Below are positions 8,727 to 20,487 of a stretch of DNA of 64,000 nt, piece after piece. Each line of letters begins with the position of its first letter. The stretch's first letter is position 1. The notes beneath the pieces were generated by a model. It saw nothing but the letters and a program-made list of their open reading frames with translations, ran no database searches and was not told the origin of the DNA. The DNA comes from Streptomyces poonensis (GTDB lineage Bacteria > Actinomycetota > Actinomycetes > Streptomycetales > Streptomycetaceae), in contig NZ_BMVW01000004.1 of assembly GCF_014650915.1 (NCBI RefSeq), forward strand, positions 1 through 64,000, read 5' to 3'. The position numbers were made by a program, and so were the translations under genes.

Positions 8727-9542
8727 GTGGCAGGAGTGGCACGCCGCCGTCTCGACGCCGAACTGGTCCGCCGGAAGCTGGCCCGCTCGCGGGAGCACGC
8801 GAGCCAGCTGATCGCCGCCGGACGCGTGACCGTCGGCAAGACCGTCGCGACCAAGCCCGCCACGCAGGTGGAGACCGCGGCCGCCATCGTGGTCGTCCAG
8901 GACGACAGCGACCCCGACTACGTGTCGCGGGGCGGGCACAAGCTCGCGGGCGCGCTGGAGGCGTTCGTTCCGCTCGGGCTGCGGGTGGAGGGGCGGCGGG
9001 CACTGGACGCCGGCGCGTCCACCGGTGGCTTCACCGACGTCCTGCTCCGGGCGGGCGCCGCGCACGTCGTCGCCGTCGACGTCGGGTACGGGCAGCTCGC
9101 CTGGTCCCTCCAGAGCGATGAACGCGTGACCGTCAAGGACCGTACGAACGTACGCGAGTTGACGCTCGACGCGATCGACGGAGAGCCTGTGGATCTTGTT
9201 GTGGGGGATCTGTCCTTCATCCCGCTCGGACTGGTGCTGCCCGCCCTGGTGCGGTGCACGAAGCCGGACGCCGATCTGGTGATGATGGTCAAGCCCCAGT
9301 TCGAGGTGGGCAAGGAACGGCTGGGCAGCGGCGGTGTCGTCCGCAGCCCGCAGCTGCGCGCCGAGGCCGTGCGGGGCGTGGCCGCGCGGGCCGCGGAACT
9401 GGGCCTCGGGGTGAACGGCGTGACGGCCAGTCCGCTGCCCGGGCCCTCGGGCAATGTCGAGTACTTTCTGTGGCTGCGCGCCGGGGCACCCGCACTGGAC
9501 CCGGCCGACGTCGACAGAGCAGTGACGGAGGGGCCGCAGTGA
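8727..9542 (+). CDS. tlyA: TlyA-type rRNA 2'-O-methyltransferase
   Basis: The protein has 271 residues. An S4 RNA-binding domain (about 1-65, RLDAELVRRKLARSREHA) is followed by an FtsJ-like methyltransferase with the SAM site LDAGASTGGFTDVLL near residue 93 and the VDVGYGQL segment. TlyA enzymes 2'-O-methylate cytidines in 16S helix 44 and 23S helix 69 and make ribosomes sensitive to capreomycin. Start GTG 8727 follows GGAG (8711-8714) at a rather long spacing. Its stop overlaps the nadK start (GTGA), and the tlyA-nadK-recN order is conserved in actinobacteria. Confidence 0.95.
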   Translation: MAGVARRRLDAELVRRKLARSREHASQLIAAGRVTVGKTVATKPATQVETAAAIVVVQDDSDPDYVSRGGHKLAGALEAFVPLGLRVEGRRALDAGASTGGFTDVLLRAGAAHVVAVDVGYGQLAWSLQSDERVTVKDRTNVRELTLDAIDGEPVDLVVGDLSFIPLGLVLPALVRCTKPDADLVMMVKPQFEVGKERLGSGGVVRSPQLRAEAVRGVAARAAELGLGVNGVTASPLPGPSGNVEYFLWLRAGAPALDPADVDRAVTEGPQ

Positions 9543-10444
9543 CTCAGAACCAACCTCGTACGGTGTTCCTGCTGGCCCATACCGGCCGCCCGGCCGCCAT
9601 CAGGAGCGCCGAGCTCGTGGTCAAGGGGCTGCTGCGGTGCGGGATCGGCGTGCGCGTCCTGGAGGCGGAGGCGTGCGACCTGCCGCTGCCGGCCGATGTG
9701 GAGCTGGTCGCGGAGGCCACACCGCAGAGCCTGGACGGCTGCGAGCTGCTGATCGTGCTCGGCGGTGACGGGACGCTGTTGCGTGGCGCCGAGTTCGCCC
9801 GCGCCTCCGGGGTGCCGATGCTCGGCGTCAATCTCGGCCGCGTCGGCTTCCTCGCGGAGGCCGAGCGCGACGACCTCGACCGGGTCGTCGACCGGGTGGT
9901 GACGCGGACGTACGAGGTCGAGGAGCGCATGACCGTCGACGTCGTCGTGCACCGCAACGGCGACATCGTGCACACCGACTGGGCGCTCAACGAGGCCGCC
10001 GTGCAGAAGGTGTCCGCGGAGAAGCTCCTCGAGGTCGTCCTGGAGATCGACGGGCGGCCGGTGACCGGGTTCGGCTGCGACGGGATCGTGTGCGCCACCC
10101 CGACCGGGTCCACCGCGTACGCCTTCTCCGCGGGCGGGCCCGTGGTGTGGCCGGAGGTGGAGGCGCTGCTGATGGTGCCGATCAGCGCGCACGCGCTGTT
10201 CGCCAAGCCGCTCGTGACCTCGCCGGACTCCGTGCTGGCCGTGGAGGTGCTGCCGCACGTGCCGCCGGGCGTGCTGTGGTGCGACGGGCGGCGGACCGTG
10301 GAGCTGCCGCCGGGGGCGCGCGTGGAGGTGCGGCGGGGCGCCGTGCCCGTACGGCTGGCCCGGCTGCACCACGCCTCGTTCACGGACCGGCTGGTGGCCA
10401 AGTTCGCGCTGCCCGTCTCCGGGTGGCGGGGGGCGCCCCAGTAG
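9539..10444 (+). CDS. nadK: NAD kinase
   Basis: The protein has 301 residues. The diagnostic GGDGT motif is near residue 75 in LIVLGGDGTLLRGAEF, and TPTGSTAYAFSAGGP near residue 190 is the second nucleotide-binding motif. The enzyme phosphorylates NAD to NADP with ATP or polyphosphate in the cytosol and is usually essential. Start GTG 9539 overlaps the tlyA stop by 4 bases. Length is normal for the family. The next gene, recN, appears to have its own promoter. Confidence 0.96.
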   Translation: MTQNQPRTVFLLAHTGRPAAIRSAELVVKGLLRCGIGVRVLEAEACDLPLPADVELVAEATPQSLDGCELLIVLGGDGTLLRGAEFARASGVPMLGVNLGRVGFLAEAERDDLDRVVDRVVTRTYEVEERMTVDVVVHRNGDIVHTDWALNEAAVQKVSAEKLLEVVLEIDGRPVTGFGCDGIVCATPTGSTAYAFSAGGPVVWPEVEALLMVPISAHALFAKPLVTSPDSVLAVEVLPHVPPGVLWCDGRRTVELPPGARVEVRRGAVPVRLARLHHASFTDRLVAKFALPVSGWRGAPQ

Positions 10445-10602
10445 GTCCGGCCAGTAGGCCGGCCGGCACCGGGCCCGGCGCGGCCGGAGGGCGTCAACGG
10501 CCCGTGACCCGGCGGCCGCGCCCTGCTGCCCGCGCCGCTCCGCCGACCAGCGCCTTCGTCGCCGAGGACGGGGCTGCGTCGCGTCCCGTCGGTAAAACCT
10601 CG

Positions 10603-10608
10603 TATCGT
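10603..10608 (+). promoter_or_regulatory. -10 element of recN, probably leaderless
   Basis: TATCGT fits TANNNT and lies 7 bases before the GTG at 10616. Transcription would start on or next to the start codon. I see no LexA-type GAAC-N4-GTTC box nearby. Confidence 0.45.
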
Positions 10609-10615
10609 CGGGGAC

Positions 10616-12346
10616 GTGTTGGAGGAGATGCGGATACGGTCGCTCGGAGTCATCGACGACGCGGTCGTCGAGCTGTCGCCCGGCTTCACCGCCGTCACGG
10701 GCGAGACGGGCGCGGGCAAGACCATGGTGGTCACCAGTCTCGGCCTGCTGCTCGGCGGGCGCGCGGACCCGGCGCTCGTACGGATCGGCGCGAAGAACGC
10801 GGTCGTGGAGGGGCGGATCACCGTACCCGCGGACGCCCCGGCCGTCGTACGCGCCGAGGAGGCCGGGGCCGAGCTGGACGACGGGGCACTGCTGATCAGC
10901 CGTACCGTTTCCGCCGAAGGGCGCTCGCGGGCGCACCTCGGCGGGCGCTCCGTGCCCGTGGGACTGCTCGCCGAACTCGCCGACGACCTCGTGGCCGTGC
11001 ACGGTCAGACCGACCAGCAGGGGCTGCTCAAGCTGTCCCGGCAGCGGCAGGCGCTGGACCGGTACGCGGGCGACGCGGTGGCCGTACCGCTCGCCAAGTA
11101 CACGGGGGCCTACCGCCGGCTGCGGGCCGTCTCCGCCGAGCTGGACGAGATCACCACGCGCGCGCGGGAACGCGCCCAGGAAGCCGACATGCTGCGCTTC
11201 GGGCTCGACGAGATCGCGGCGGTCGAACCGCGGCCCGGCGAGGACGCGGAGCTGGCGGCCGAGGCCGAGCGGCTGGGCCACGCGGAGGCGCTGGCGTCGG
11301 CCGCGTCGGCCGCCCACGCGGCGCTCGCGGGCAATCCCGAGGACCCCGAGGGCATCGACGCCACGACGCTCGTCGCGGGCGCCCACCGGGCCCTGGAGGC
11401 CGTACGGTCCCACGACCCGGCCCTCGCCGCCCTCGCCGGCCGGATCGGGGAGATCGGCATCCTGCTGAGCGACGTGGCGGGCGAGCTGGCCGGGTACGCC
11501 GACGACCTGGACGCCGACCCGCTGCGGCTCTCGGCCGTCGAGGAGCGCCGGGCCGCCCTGAACGCGCTGACCCGCAAGTACGGCGAGGACGTGGCCGCCG
11601 TGCTCGCGTGGGCCGAGACGAGCGCCACGCGGCTGACCGAGCTGGAGGGCGACGACGACCGGATCGAGGAGCTGACCGCCGAACGGGACGCGCTGCGGGA
11701 GGAACTGGGCGGGCTGGCCCAGGCACTCACCGAGGCCCGCACGGAGGCCGCCGAGCGGTTCGCGGCCGCCGTGACCGCCGAGCTGGCGTCACTGGCGATG
11801 CCCCACGCGCGCGTGTCGTTCGCTCTCCGGCAGACCGACGACCCGGAGGGCGTCGAGGTCGGCGGGCGCACCGTGGCGTACGGGCCGTCCGGTGTGGACG
11901 AGGTCGAGCTGCTGCTCGCCCCGCACCCGGGCGCGCCGCCCCGGCCCATCGCCAAGGGCGCGTCCGGCGGTGAGCTGTCGCGCGTGATGCTCGCGGTGGA
12001 GGTGGTGTTCGCGGGCACCGACCCCGTGCCGACGTATCTCTTCGACGAGGTCGACGCGGGCGTCGGCGGCAAGGCCGCGGTCGAGATCGGGCGGCGGCTC
12101 GCCAAGCTGGCGAAGTCCGCGCAGGTCGTGGTGGTGACGCATCTGCCGCAGGTGGCCGCCTTCGCCGACCGGCAGCTGCTGGTGGAGAAGACCAACGACG
12201 GAACGGTGACCCGGTCCGGCGTGAAGGTGCTGGAGGGCGAGGACCGCATCCGCGAACTGTCCCGGATGCTCGCCGGCCAGGAGGACTCCGAGACGGCCCG
12301 TGCCCACGCGGAGGAACTGCTGGCGACGGCCCGGGCGGACGGGTAG
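10616..12346 (+). CDS. recN: DNA repair protein RecN
   Basis: The protein has 576 residues and is an SMC-like ATPase. Walker A GETGAGKT is at residues 29-36, two coiled-coil arms flank a middle hinge, the signature SGGELSRVMLA is near 449 and Walker B YLFDEVDAGVGG near 475. RecN acts early in double-strand break repair and helps hold sister DNA together. GTG 10616 follows a -10-like TATCGT by 7 bases, suggesting a leaderless message; ATG 10628 is an alternative start that loses four residues. The gene after it is 355 bp away. Confidence 0.95.
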   Translation: MLEEMRIRSLGVIDDAVVELSPGFTAVTGETGAGKTMVVTSLGLLLGGRADPALVRIGAKNAVVEGRITVPADAPAVVRAEEAGAELDDGALLISRTVSAEGRSRAHLGGRSVPVGLLAELADDLVAVHGQTDQQGLLKLSRQRQALDRYAGDAVAVPLAKYTGAYRRLRAVSAELDEITTRARERAQEADMLRFGLDEIAAVEPRPGEDAELAAEAERLGHAEALASAASAAHAALAGNPEDPEGIDATTLVAGAHRALEAVRSHDPALAALAGRIGEIGILLSDVAGELAGYADDLDADPLRLSAVEERRAALNALTRKYGEDVAAVLAWAETSATRLTELEGDDDRIEELTAERDALREELGGLAQALTEARTEAAERFAAAVTAELASLAMPHARVSFALRQTDDPEGVEVGGRTVAYGPSGVDEVELLLAPHPGAPPRPIAKGASGGELSRVMLAVEVVFAGTDPVPTYLFDEVDAGVGGKAAVEIGRRLAKLAKSAQVVVVTHLPQVAAFADRQLLVEKTNDGTVTRSGVKVLEGEDRIRELSRMLAGQEDSETARAHAEELLATARADG

Positions 12347-12390
12347 GGGCAGCAGGGACGCGTAAGGGCGGCGCCACAGGCACGACGTAC

Positions 12391-12426
12391 GTATACGTCG
12401 TATACATCGTATGCGTCGTATACGAC
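12391..12426 (+). repeat. Tandem 9-bp repeat (GTATAC-rich), four copies
   Basis: Four units of GTATACGTC type run head to tail: GTATACGTC, GTATACATC, GTATGCGTC and GTATACGAC. Three carry the palindrome GTATAC. They lie 45 bp after recN in non-coding DNA that is otherwise GC-rich. The regular 9-bp phase resembles an array of protein-binding sites; the outer units also form a 10-bp inverted repeat able to fold into a hairpin. Confidence 0.8.
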
Positions 12427-12591
12427 GAGTGCGACGGATCCGGCGGCCCAGGCGCCCACCGCGGGACAGCGGGGGCAACAACGTACGAGGTGTCACTCAT
12501 GTGGGTGGTGCGGCTCGGCGAGTTGCCCCTGGCGGCGGGGCTCCGGGCCCTCGGCGGTGCCGGAACTCGCCTGCTTCCTGGCATCCTTGAC

Positions 12592-12610
12592 CGTAGTACG
12601 ACGTACCACG
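12592..12610. promoter_or_regulatory. Near-perfect 19-bp palindrome, candidate operator
   Basis: CGTAGTACG-A-CGTACCACG is palindromic at 16 of the 18 non-central positions (one mismatched pair). It directly abuts TTGACC (12587-12592), a -35-like hexamer, in the recN-glycosyltransferase gap (12347-12701). The spacing and symmetry suggest a repressor site; the regulator is unknown and no good -10 follows. Confidence 0.45.
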
Positions 12611-12701
12611 CGGAAGCGCCTCGCGCGGTCCATCCCCTCCGCGCGATCCTTCTGTACGTTTCTTCGTGACCGTTCGACGCCGAACCAGGAGCCCCGGCCA
12701 C

Positions 12702-13832
12702 GTGAGCCACGTGAGCAGCCACTCACCGCACGGCCGGTCGCCGCTGCGCACCGTGCAGGTGCTCGGCGGGGGCAGCGCGGCCAGCAGCACGCACGTGCGG
12801 TCGCTGGCCGAGGGCCTGGTCGCCCGGGGCGTACGGGTCACCGTGTGCGCCCCCGGCGAGGTGGACCGGACATACGACTTCACCGGTGTCGGGGCGGTGC
12901 ACGTGCCGGTGCCCCGCAGCAGTGACCCCGCCGCCGTGACCGCGCTGCGGGCGGCCTGCGCGGGCGCCGACCTCGTGCACGCGCACGGGCTGCACGCCGC
13001 GTTCCGGGTCACGCTCGCGCTGAGCGGGCGGCGTGTCCCGTTCGTGGTGACCTGGCACACGCGGTCCCAGGCCGAAGGCGCCCGAGGGCATCTGCTGCGG
13101 CTGCTGGAGCGGCGGGTCGCCCGGTCCGCGTCGGTGATCCTCGGGACCTCCTCGGAGCTCGTCGACCGGGCGCGCGGCCGGGGTGCCCGGGACGCGCGGC
13201 TCGCCGCCGTCGCCCTGCCCGCGCCCCGCCGGCCCGACGACGACCCGGACCTGCTGCGCTCCAAGGCCCGGGCCGAGGTCGGCGCCACCGGCCGCCCGTT
13301 GCTGATGGCCGTCGGCACGCTCGAGCGGCACCGGGGGTACGAGACGCTGCTCGACGCCGCACGGCACTGGCGCGGACTCGATCCCGCCCCGCTGGTCGTG
13401 ATCGCGGGGGAGGGGCCGCTGCGGGCCGAGCTGCAGCGGCGCATCGGGGACGAGGGGCTGCCGGTGCGGCTGGTGGGACGGCGCGACGACATCGGCGAGC
13501 TGATCGCCGCCGCCGACGTCGCCCTGCTGCCGAACAGCTGGGAGTCCCGGTCCGTCCTCGCCCAGGAGGCCCTCCACGCGCGCGTGCCGCTCGTCGCGGC
13601 CGCCGTCGGCGGCGTACCCGAACTCGTGGGCGACGCGGCGGAGCTGGTTCCGCCCGGGGACGCGGAGGCCTTCGGCGAGGCCGTCGTCCGTCTCCTCGCC
13701 GATCCCGTCCGCCGTGAGGTCCTCAAGGACAACGGTGTCCGGCAGGCCGCCAGCTGGCCGACCGAGGACGAGACGGTGGCTCAGGTGCTGAGCGTGTACG
13801 ACGAGTTGACGCAGCCCCGGCCGCTTCCGTGA
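12702..13832 (+). CDS. Glycosyltransferase family 4
   Basis: The protein has 376 residues with the GT4 two-Rossmann layout. The N-terminal part carries LGGGSAASSTHVRSLAEGL (acceptor side), and the C-terminal half carries GEGPLRAELQ and the donor-binding segment NSWESRSVLAQEALHARVPL with the retaining-enzyme glutamates. It transfers a sugar from a nucleotide donor to an unknown acceptor at the cytosolic side. Start GTG 12702 has AGGAG (12687-12691) 10 bases upstream; GTG 12666 and GTG 12711 are alternatives. It is convergent with the PucR gene, which shares a terminator. Confidence 0.85.
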   Translation: MSHVSSHSPHGRSPLRTVQVLGGGSAASSTHVRSLAEGLVARGVRVTVCAPGEVDRTYDFTGVGAVHVPVPRSSDPAAVTALRAACAGADLVHAHGLHAAFRVTLALSGRRVPFVVTWHTRSQAEGARGHLLRLLERRVARSASVILGTSSELVDRARGRGARDARLAAVALPAPRRPDDDPDLLRSKARAEVGATGRPLLMAVGTLERHRGYETLLDAARHWRGLDPAPLVVIAGEGPLRAELQRRIGDEGLPVRLVGRRDDIGELIAAADVALLPNSWESRSVLAQEALHARVPLVAAAVGGVPELVGDAAELVPPGDAEAFGEAVVRLLADPVRREVLKDNGVRQAASWPTEDETVAQVLSVYDELTQPRPLP

Positions 13833-13860
13833 CCCTCCGGCGGCACCGCGGGCGCGCCGG

Positions 13861-15522
<1,662 letters not shown>

Positions 15523-15557
15523 GGACCGGACGCTACCGGGAAGGCGCCCGCGCGGGC

Positions 15558-17360
15558 TCAGCCCCCGTACGCCCCCGAGGCCGTCAGCCGCAGCGCCGTG
15601 TCGATCAGGGGCACGTGGCTGAACGCCTGCGGGAAGTTGCCCACCTGGCGCTGCAGGGTCGGGTCCCACTCCTCGGCGAGCAGGCCCAGGTCGTTGCGGA
15701 GGGCCAGCAGCTTCTCGAAGAGCTTGCGGGCCTCGTCCACGCGGCCGATCATCGCCAGGTCGTCCGCCATCCAGAACGAGCACGCCAGGAACGCGCCCTC
15801 GTCGCCCGGCAGCCCGTCCACGCCCTCGTCCTCGCCCGAGGTCGGGTAGCGCAGGATGAAGCCGTCCGGGGTCGACAGCTCGCGCTGGATCGCCTCGATC
15901 GTGCCGATCACCCGCTTGTCGTCCGGCGGCAGGAAGCCCACCTGGGGGATGAGCAGCAGGGAGGCGTCCAGCTCCGCGGAGCCGTAGGACTGGGTGAAGG
16001 TGTTGCGCTCCTTGTCGTAGCCCTTCTCGCACACGTCCCGGTGGATGTCGTCGCGCAACTGGCGCCACTTCTCCAGCGGGCCGTCGGCGTCGCCCGACTC
16101 GATGAGCTTGATGGTGCGGTCCACCGCGACCCAGGCCATGACCTTGGAGTGCACGAAGTGCCGGCGCGGGCCGCGCACCTCCCAGATGCCCTCGTCCGGG
16201 TCCGTCCAGTGGTCCTCCAGATAGCGGATCAGCTTCAGCTGGAGGTCCGAGGCGTAGTCGTTGCGGGCCAGGCCCGTCATATGGGCCAGGTGCAGGGCCT
16301 CGATGGTCTCGCCGTACACGTCCAGCTGGAGCTGGTGCGCCGCGCCGTTGCCGACCCGGACGGGCGCGGAGTCCTCGAAGCCCGGCAGCCAGTCCAGCTC
16401 GGCCTCGCCGAGCTCCCGCTCGCCCGCGATGCCGTACATGATCTGGAGGTTCTCCGGGTCGCCGGCGACGGCCCGCAGCAGCCACTCGCGCCAGGCGCGG
16501 GCCTCCTCGCGGTAGCCGGTGCGCAGCAGCGAGGAGAGGGTGATGGCCGCGTCGCGGAGCCAGGTGTAGCGGTAGTCCCAGTTGCGGACGCCGCCGATGT
16601 GCTCCGGCAGGGAGGTGGTGGGCGCGGCGACGATACCGCCGGTGGGGGCGTACGTGAGGGCCTTCAGGGTGATCAGGGAGCGGACCACGGCCTCCCGGTA
16701 CGGGCCGTGGTAGGTGCAGTTCTCCACCCACTCGCGCCAGAACTCCTGCGTGGCCTCCAGCTGCTGCTCCGGCTCCGGCAGCGGCGGCGGCTCCTTGTGG
16801 GAGGCCTGCCAGGAGATCGTGAACGTGACCTTCTCGCCCGGCGCCACGGTGAAGTCGGCGTACGTGGTCAGCGACTCGCCGTAGGTCTCGGCCTCCGTGT
16901 CGAACCACACCGAGTCGGGACCGGCGATCGCCACCGTACGGTTGTCCTGCTTGCGCACCCACGGCACGACCCGCCCGTAGGCGAACCGCATCCGCAGGGC
17001 GGAGCGCATGGGGACCCGGCCGCTGACGCCCTCGACGATCCGGATCAGCTGCGGCGCGCCGTCGCGCGGCGGCATGAAGTCCGTCACACGGACCGTGCCG
17101 CGCGGGGTGTCCCACTCGGACTCCAGGATCAGCGAGTCGCCCCGGTAGGCCCGGCGGGAGGCGCACTGCGGCCCCTCGTCGTCCACGGGGGCCGGGCCCA
17201 GGCGCCAGAAGCCGTGCTCCTCGGTGCCGAGCAGCCCCGCGAAGACGGCCTGGGAGTCGAAACGGGGCAGGCACAGCCAGTCCACCGAGCCGTCCCGGCA
17301 GACCAGTGCGGCGGTCTGCATGTCTCCGATGAGTGCGTAGTCTTCGATGCGCCCGGCCAC
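15558..17360 (-). CDS. Glycoside hydrolase family 15 (glucoamylase/trehalase-like)
   Basis: The 600-residue cytosolic protein begins RIEDYALIGDMQTAALVC, with an N-terminal beta-sandwich and a C-terminal (alpha/alpha)6 barrel of GH15. The likely general acid lies in GIWEVRG (near residue 391) followed by FVHSKVMAWVA; the likely base is in the EEWDP segment (near 562). Actinobacterial homologues include mycobacterial trehalase, so trehalose or another alpha-glucoside is the probable substrate. No signal peptide is present. GTG 17360 is chosen because GGAG lies 7-8 bases upstream on this strand; the frame is open to 17420. It heads an operon with the PucR gene. Confidence 0.9.
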   Translation of the reverse strand: MAGRIEDYALIGDMQTAALVCRDGSVDWLCLPRFDSQAVFAGLLGTEEHGFWRLGPAPVDDEGPQCASRRAYRGDSLILESEWDTPRGTVRVTDFMPPRDGAPQLIRIVEGVSGRVPMRSALRMRFAYGRVVPWVRKQDNRTVAIAGPDSVWFDTEAETYGESLTTYADFTVAPGEKVTFTISWQASHKEPPPLPEPEQQLEATQEFWREWVENCTYHGPYREAVVRSLITLKALTYAPTGGIVAAPTTSLPEHIGGVRNWDYRYTWLRDAAITLSSLLRTGYREEARAWREWLLRAVAGDPENLQIMYGIAGERELGEAELDWLPGFEDSAPVRVGNGAAHQLQLDVYGETIEALHLAHMTGLARNDYASDLQLKLIRYLEDHWTDPDEGIWEVRGPRRHFVHSKVMAWVAVDRTIKLIESGDADGPLEKWRQLRDDIHRDVCEKGYDKERNTFTQSYGSAELDASLLLIPQVGFLPPDDKRVIGTIEAIQRELSTPDGFILRYPTSGEDEGVDGLPGDEGAFLACSFWMADDLAMIGRVDEARKLFEKLLALRNDLGLLAEEWDPTLQRQVGNFPQAFSHVPLIDTALRLTASGAYGG

Positions 17361-17505
17361 GTGTACTCCAGTCGAACGGCCAACGACCCTTCCAAGGGGA
17401 ACGGTCGCTTCAGCGGTCAAGGGACCCCACGGATCCAGTGTCCAGTGTGATCCAAGGGTTCGGTGTCATGCGCCGTCGCACAACGATGGTCGACGAAATC
17501 AAGAC

Positions 17506-17523
17506 GTTCGTTGCCCGACGAAC
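17506..17523. promoter_or_regulatory. Inverted repeat in the GH15-pyrG intergenic region
   Basis: GTTCGT-N6-ACGAAC is a perfect 6-bp inverted repeat about 145 bp before the GH15 start in a 523-bp divergent gap (17361-17883). A pyrG-side -10-like TACGCT is at 17742-17747. The repeat could be an operator for the GH15-PucR unit, possibly autoregulatory; this is a guess from position and symmetry. Nothing else is evident in the gap. Confidence 0.35.
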
Positions 17524-17883
17524 TGACGAGCTCTTGTTGATCCGGGGACGGCCGGGGGTGGTTGCCGTTCGCCGGCCGGGCTCGGCAGCGAGTGTCCGAA
17601 GAGGATACGACGCTGCCTGGGGCTTCGCGTGCCGCTCCGGCCAACCCGGCGCCGCCGGACGAGTGACCGGGAAAGACCCCTCGGACGCCGTGTCGGCCCG
17701 TGCGCGGAGCGTGGCCGGAAGCCATCTCCCGCTGGCGCTGTTACGCTGGTAGCCCGTGGACCGGTGGGCGCACCAACCCAGAGGTTGAGTCCCCCGAACC
17801 GCAGCGACGGCACCAGAAGGAATCCTCCGGACCGGCAGCCGCACCGCCCCACTGACCGCGACCACGGGAGCCCCCCTTTGGCC

Positions 17884-19569
<1,686 letters not shown>

Positions 19570-19597
19570 GAGCAGGTAACACGAGAGTTGTACGGTG

Positions 19598-19643
19598 ACC
19601 GGGGTACGCGCCTCCCACGCGGAGGCGGGTACCCCGGTTCCCT
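19598..19643 (+). terminator. Terminator after pyrG
   Basis: An 18-bp inverted repeat (19598-19615 with 19621-19638) with one mismatch and a 5-base loop is followed by TCCCTTTT. It lies 28 bp after the pyrG stop and separates it from the Nudix gene. Confidence 0.85.
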
Positions 19644-19668
19644 TTTGCACGGCTGGAAGGACTAGGGC

Positions 19669-20295
19669 ATGAGCATCAAGGACACCGCCGAGGAGTGGGA
19701 GGTCCGGGCGACCGACACGCCGTTCACGGGCAACAAGACCTCCGTGCGCACCGACGACGTGGTCATGCCCGACGGCTCGGTCGCCCGCCGCGACTACCAG
19801 GTCCACCCCGGCTCCGTGGCCGTCCTCGCCCTCGACGGCCAGGACCGGGTCCTGGTCCTCCGCCAGTACCGCCACCCGGTGCGCCAGAAGCTCTGGGAGA
19901 TCCCCGCCGGGCTCCTCGACGTCCCCGGCGAGAACCCGCTGCACGCCGCCCAGCGCGAGCTGTACGAGGAGGCGCACGTCAAGGCCGAGGACTGGCGCGT
20001 CCTCACCGACGTCTACACCACGCCCGGAGGCTGCGACGAGGCCGTCCGGATCTTCCTCGCCCGTGACCTCTCCGAGGTCGAGGGGGACCGGTTCGTGGTG
20101 GAGCACGAGGAGGCCGACATGGAGCTGGCGCGGGTGCCCGTCGACGAGCTCGTACGCGGTGTCCTCGCCGGGGAGCTGCACAACAACTGCCTGGTGGTGG
20201 GTGTGCTGTCGCTGGTCGCCGCCCGCCATGGGGACGGGCTCGAGGCGCTGCGCCCGGCACAGGCGCCGTGGCCGGCGCGGCCGTTCGAGGACTGA
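19669..20295 (+). CDS. Nudix hydrolase, ADP-ribose pyrophosphatase type
   Basis: The protein has 208 residues. The Nudix region reads AGLLDVPGENPLHAAQREL followed by YEEAHV near residues 83-107. The REL and EE residues are intact, but the last glycine of the consensus REUXEEXGU is His here, and there is one extra residue before the first Glu. The layout and the downstream TTPGGCDEAV segment match bacterial ADP-ribose pyrophosphatases. The pyrG-Nudix order is conserved in actinobacteria. Start ATG 19669 follows GGAAGGA. The protein is cytosolic. Confidence 0.88.
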   Translation: MSIKDTAEEWEVRATDTPFTGNKTSVRTDDVVMPDGSVARRDYQVHPGSVAVLALDGQDRVLVLRQYRHPVRQKLWEIPAGLLDVPGENPLHAAQRELYEEAHVKAEDWRVLTDVYTTPGGCDEAVRIFLARDLSEVEGDRFVVEHEEADMELARVPVDELVRGVLAGELHNNCLVVGVLSLVAARHGDGLEALRPAQAPWPARPFED

Positions 20296-20487
20296 GTGGT
20301 CGAATTCGCCAGTTGTCGGGGTCTCCCACCCATCCGCCGCCACCGGTCCTACGATCGGCTGATCCGATCGGGGGACTCGTCCGCCGTGCTCCGCCGGGAT
20401 CGTCGCAGAGCGTGAACTAGGCTCAGGAAAACGCCCGAACCGGAGTCCCGGCGGGCTTGCACGTGCGGTGGGACGGGAGCGTGACCC

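Noticed and set aside
12391..12426. CRISPR-like repeat array
   Set aside because: Units are only 9 bp, contiguous and without spacers, and there are no cas genes. No CRISPR array was seen in the window.
12493..12726. A 77-codon basic open frame on the minus strand after recN
   Set aside because: It has no Shine-Dalgarno, runs through the palindrome and into the glycosyltransferase start region, and has no recognisable domain.
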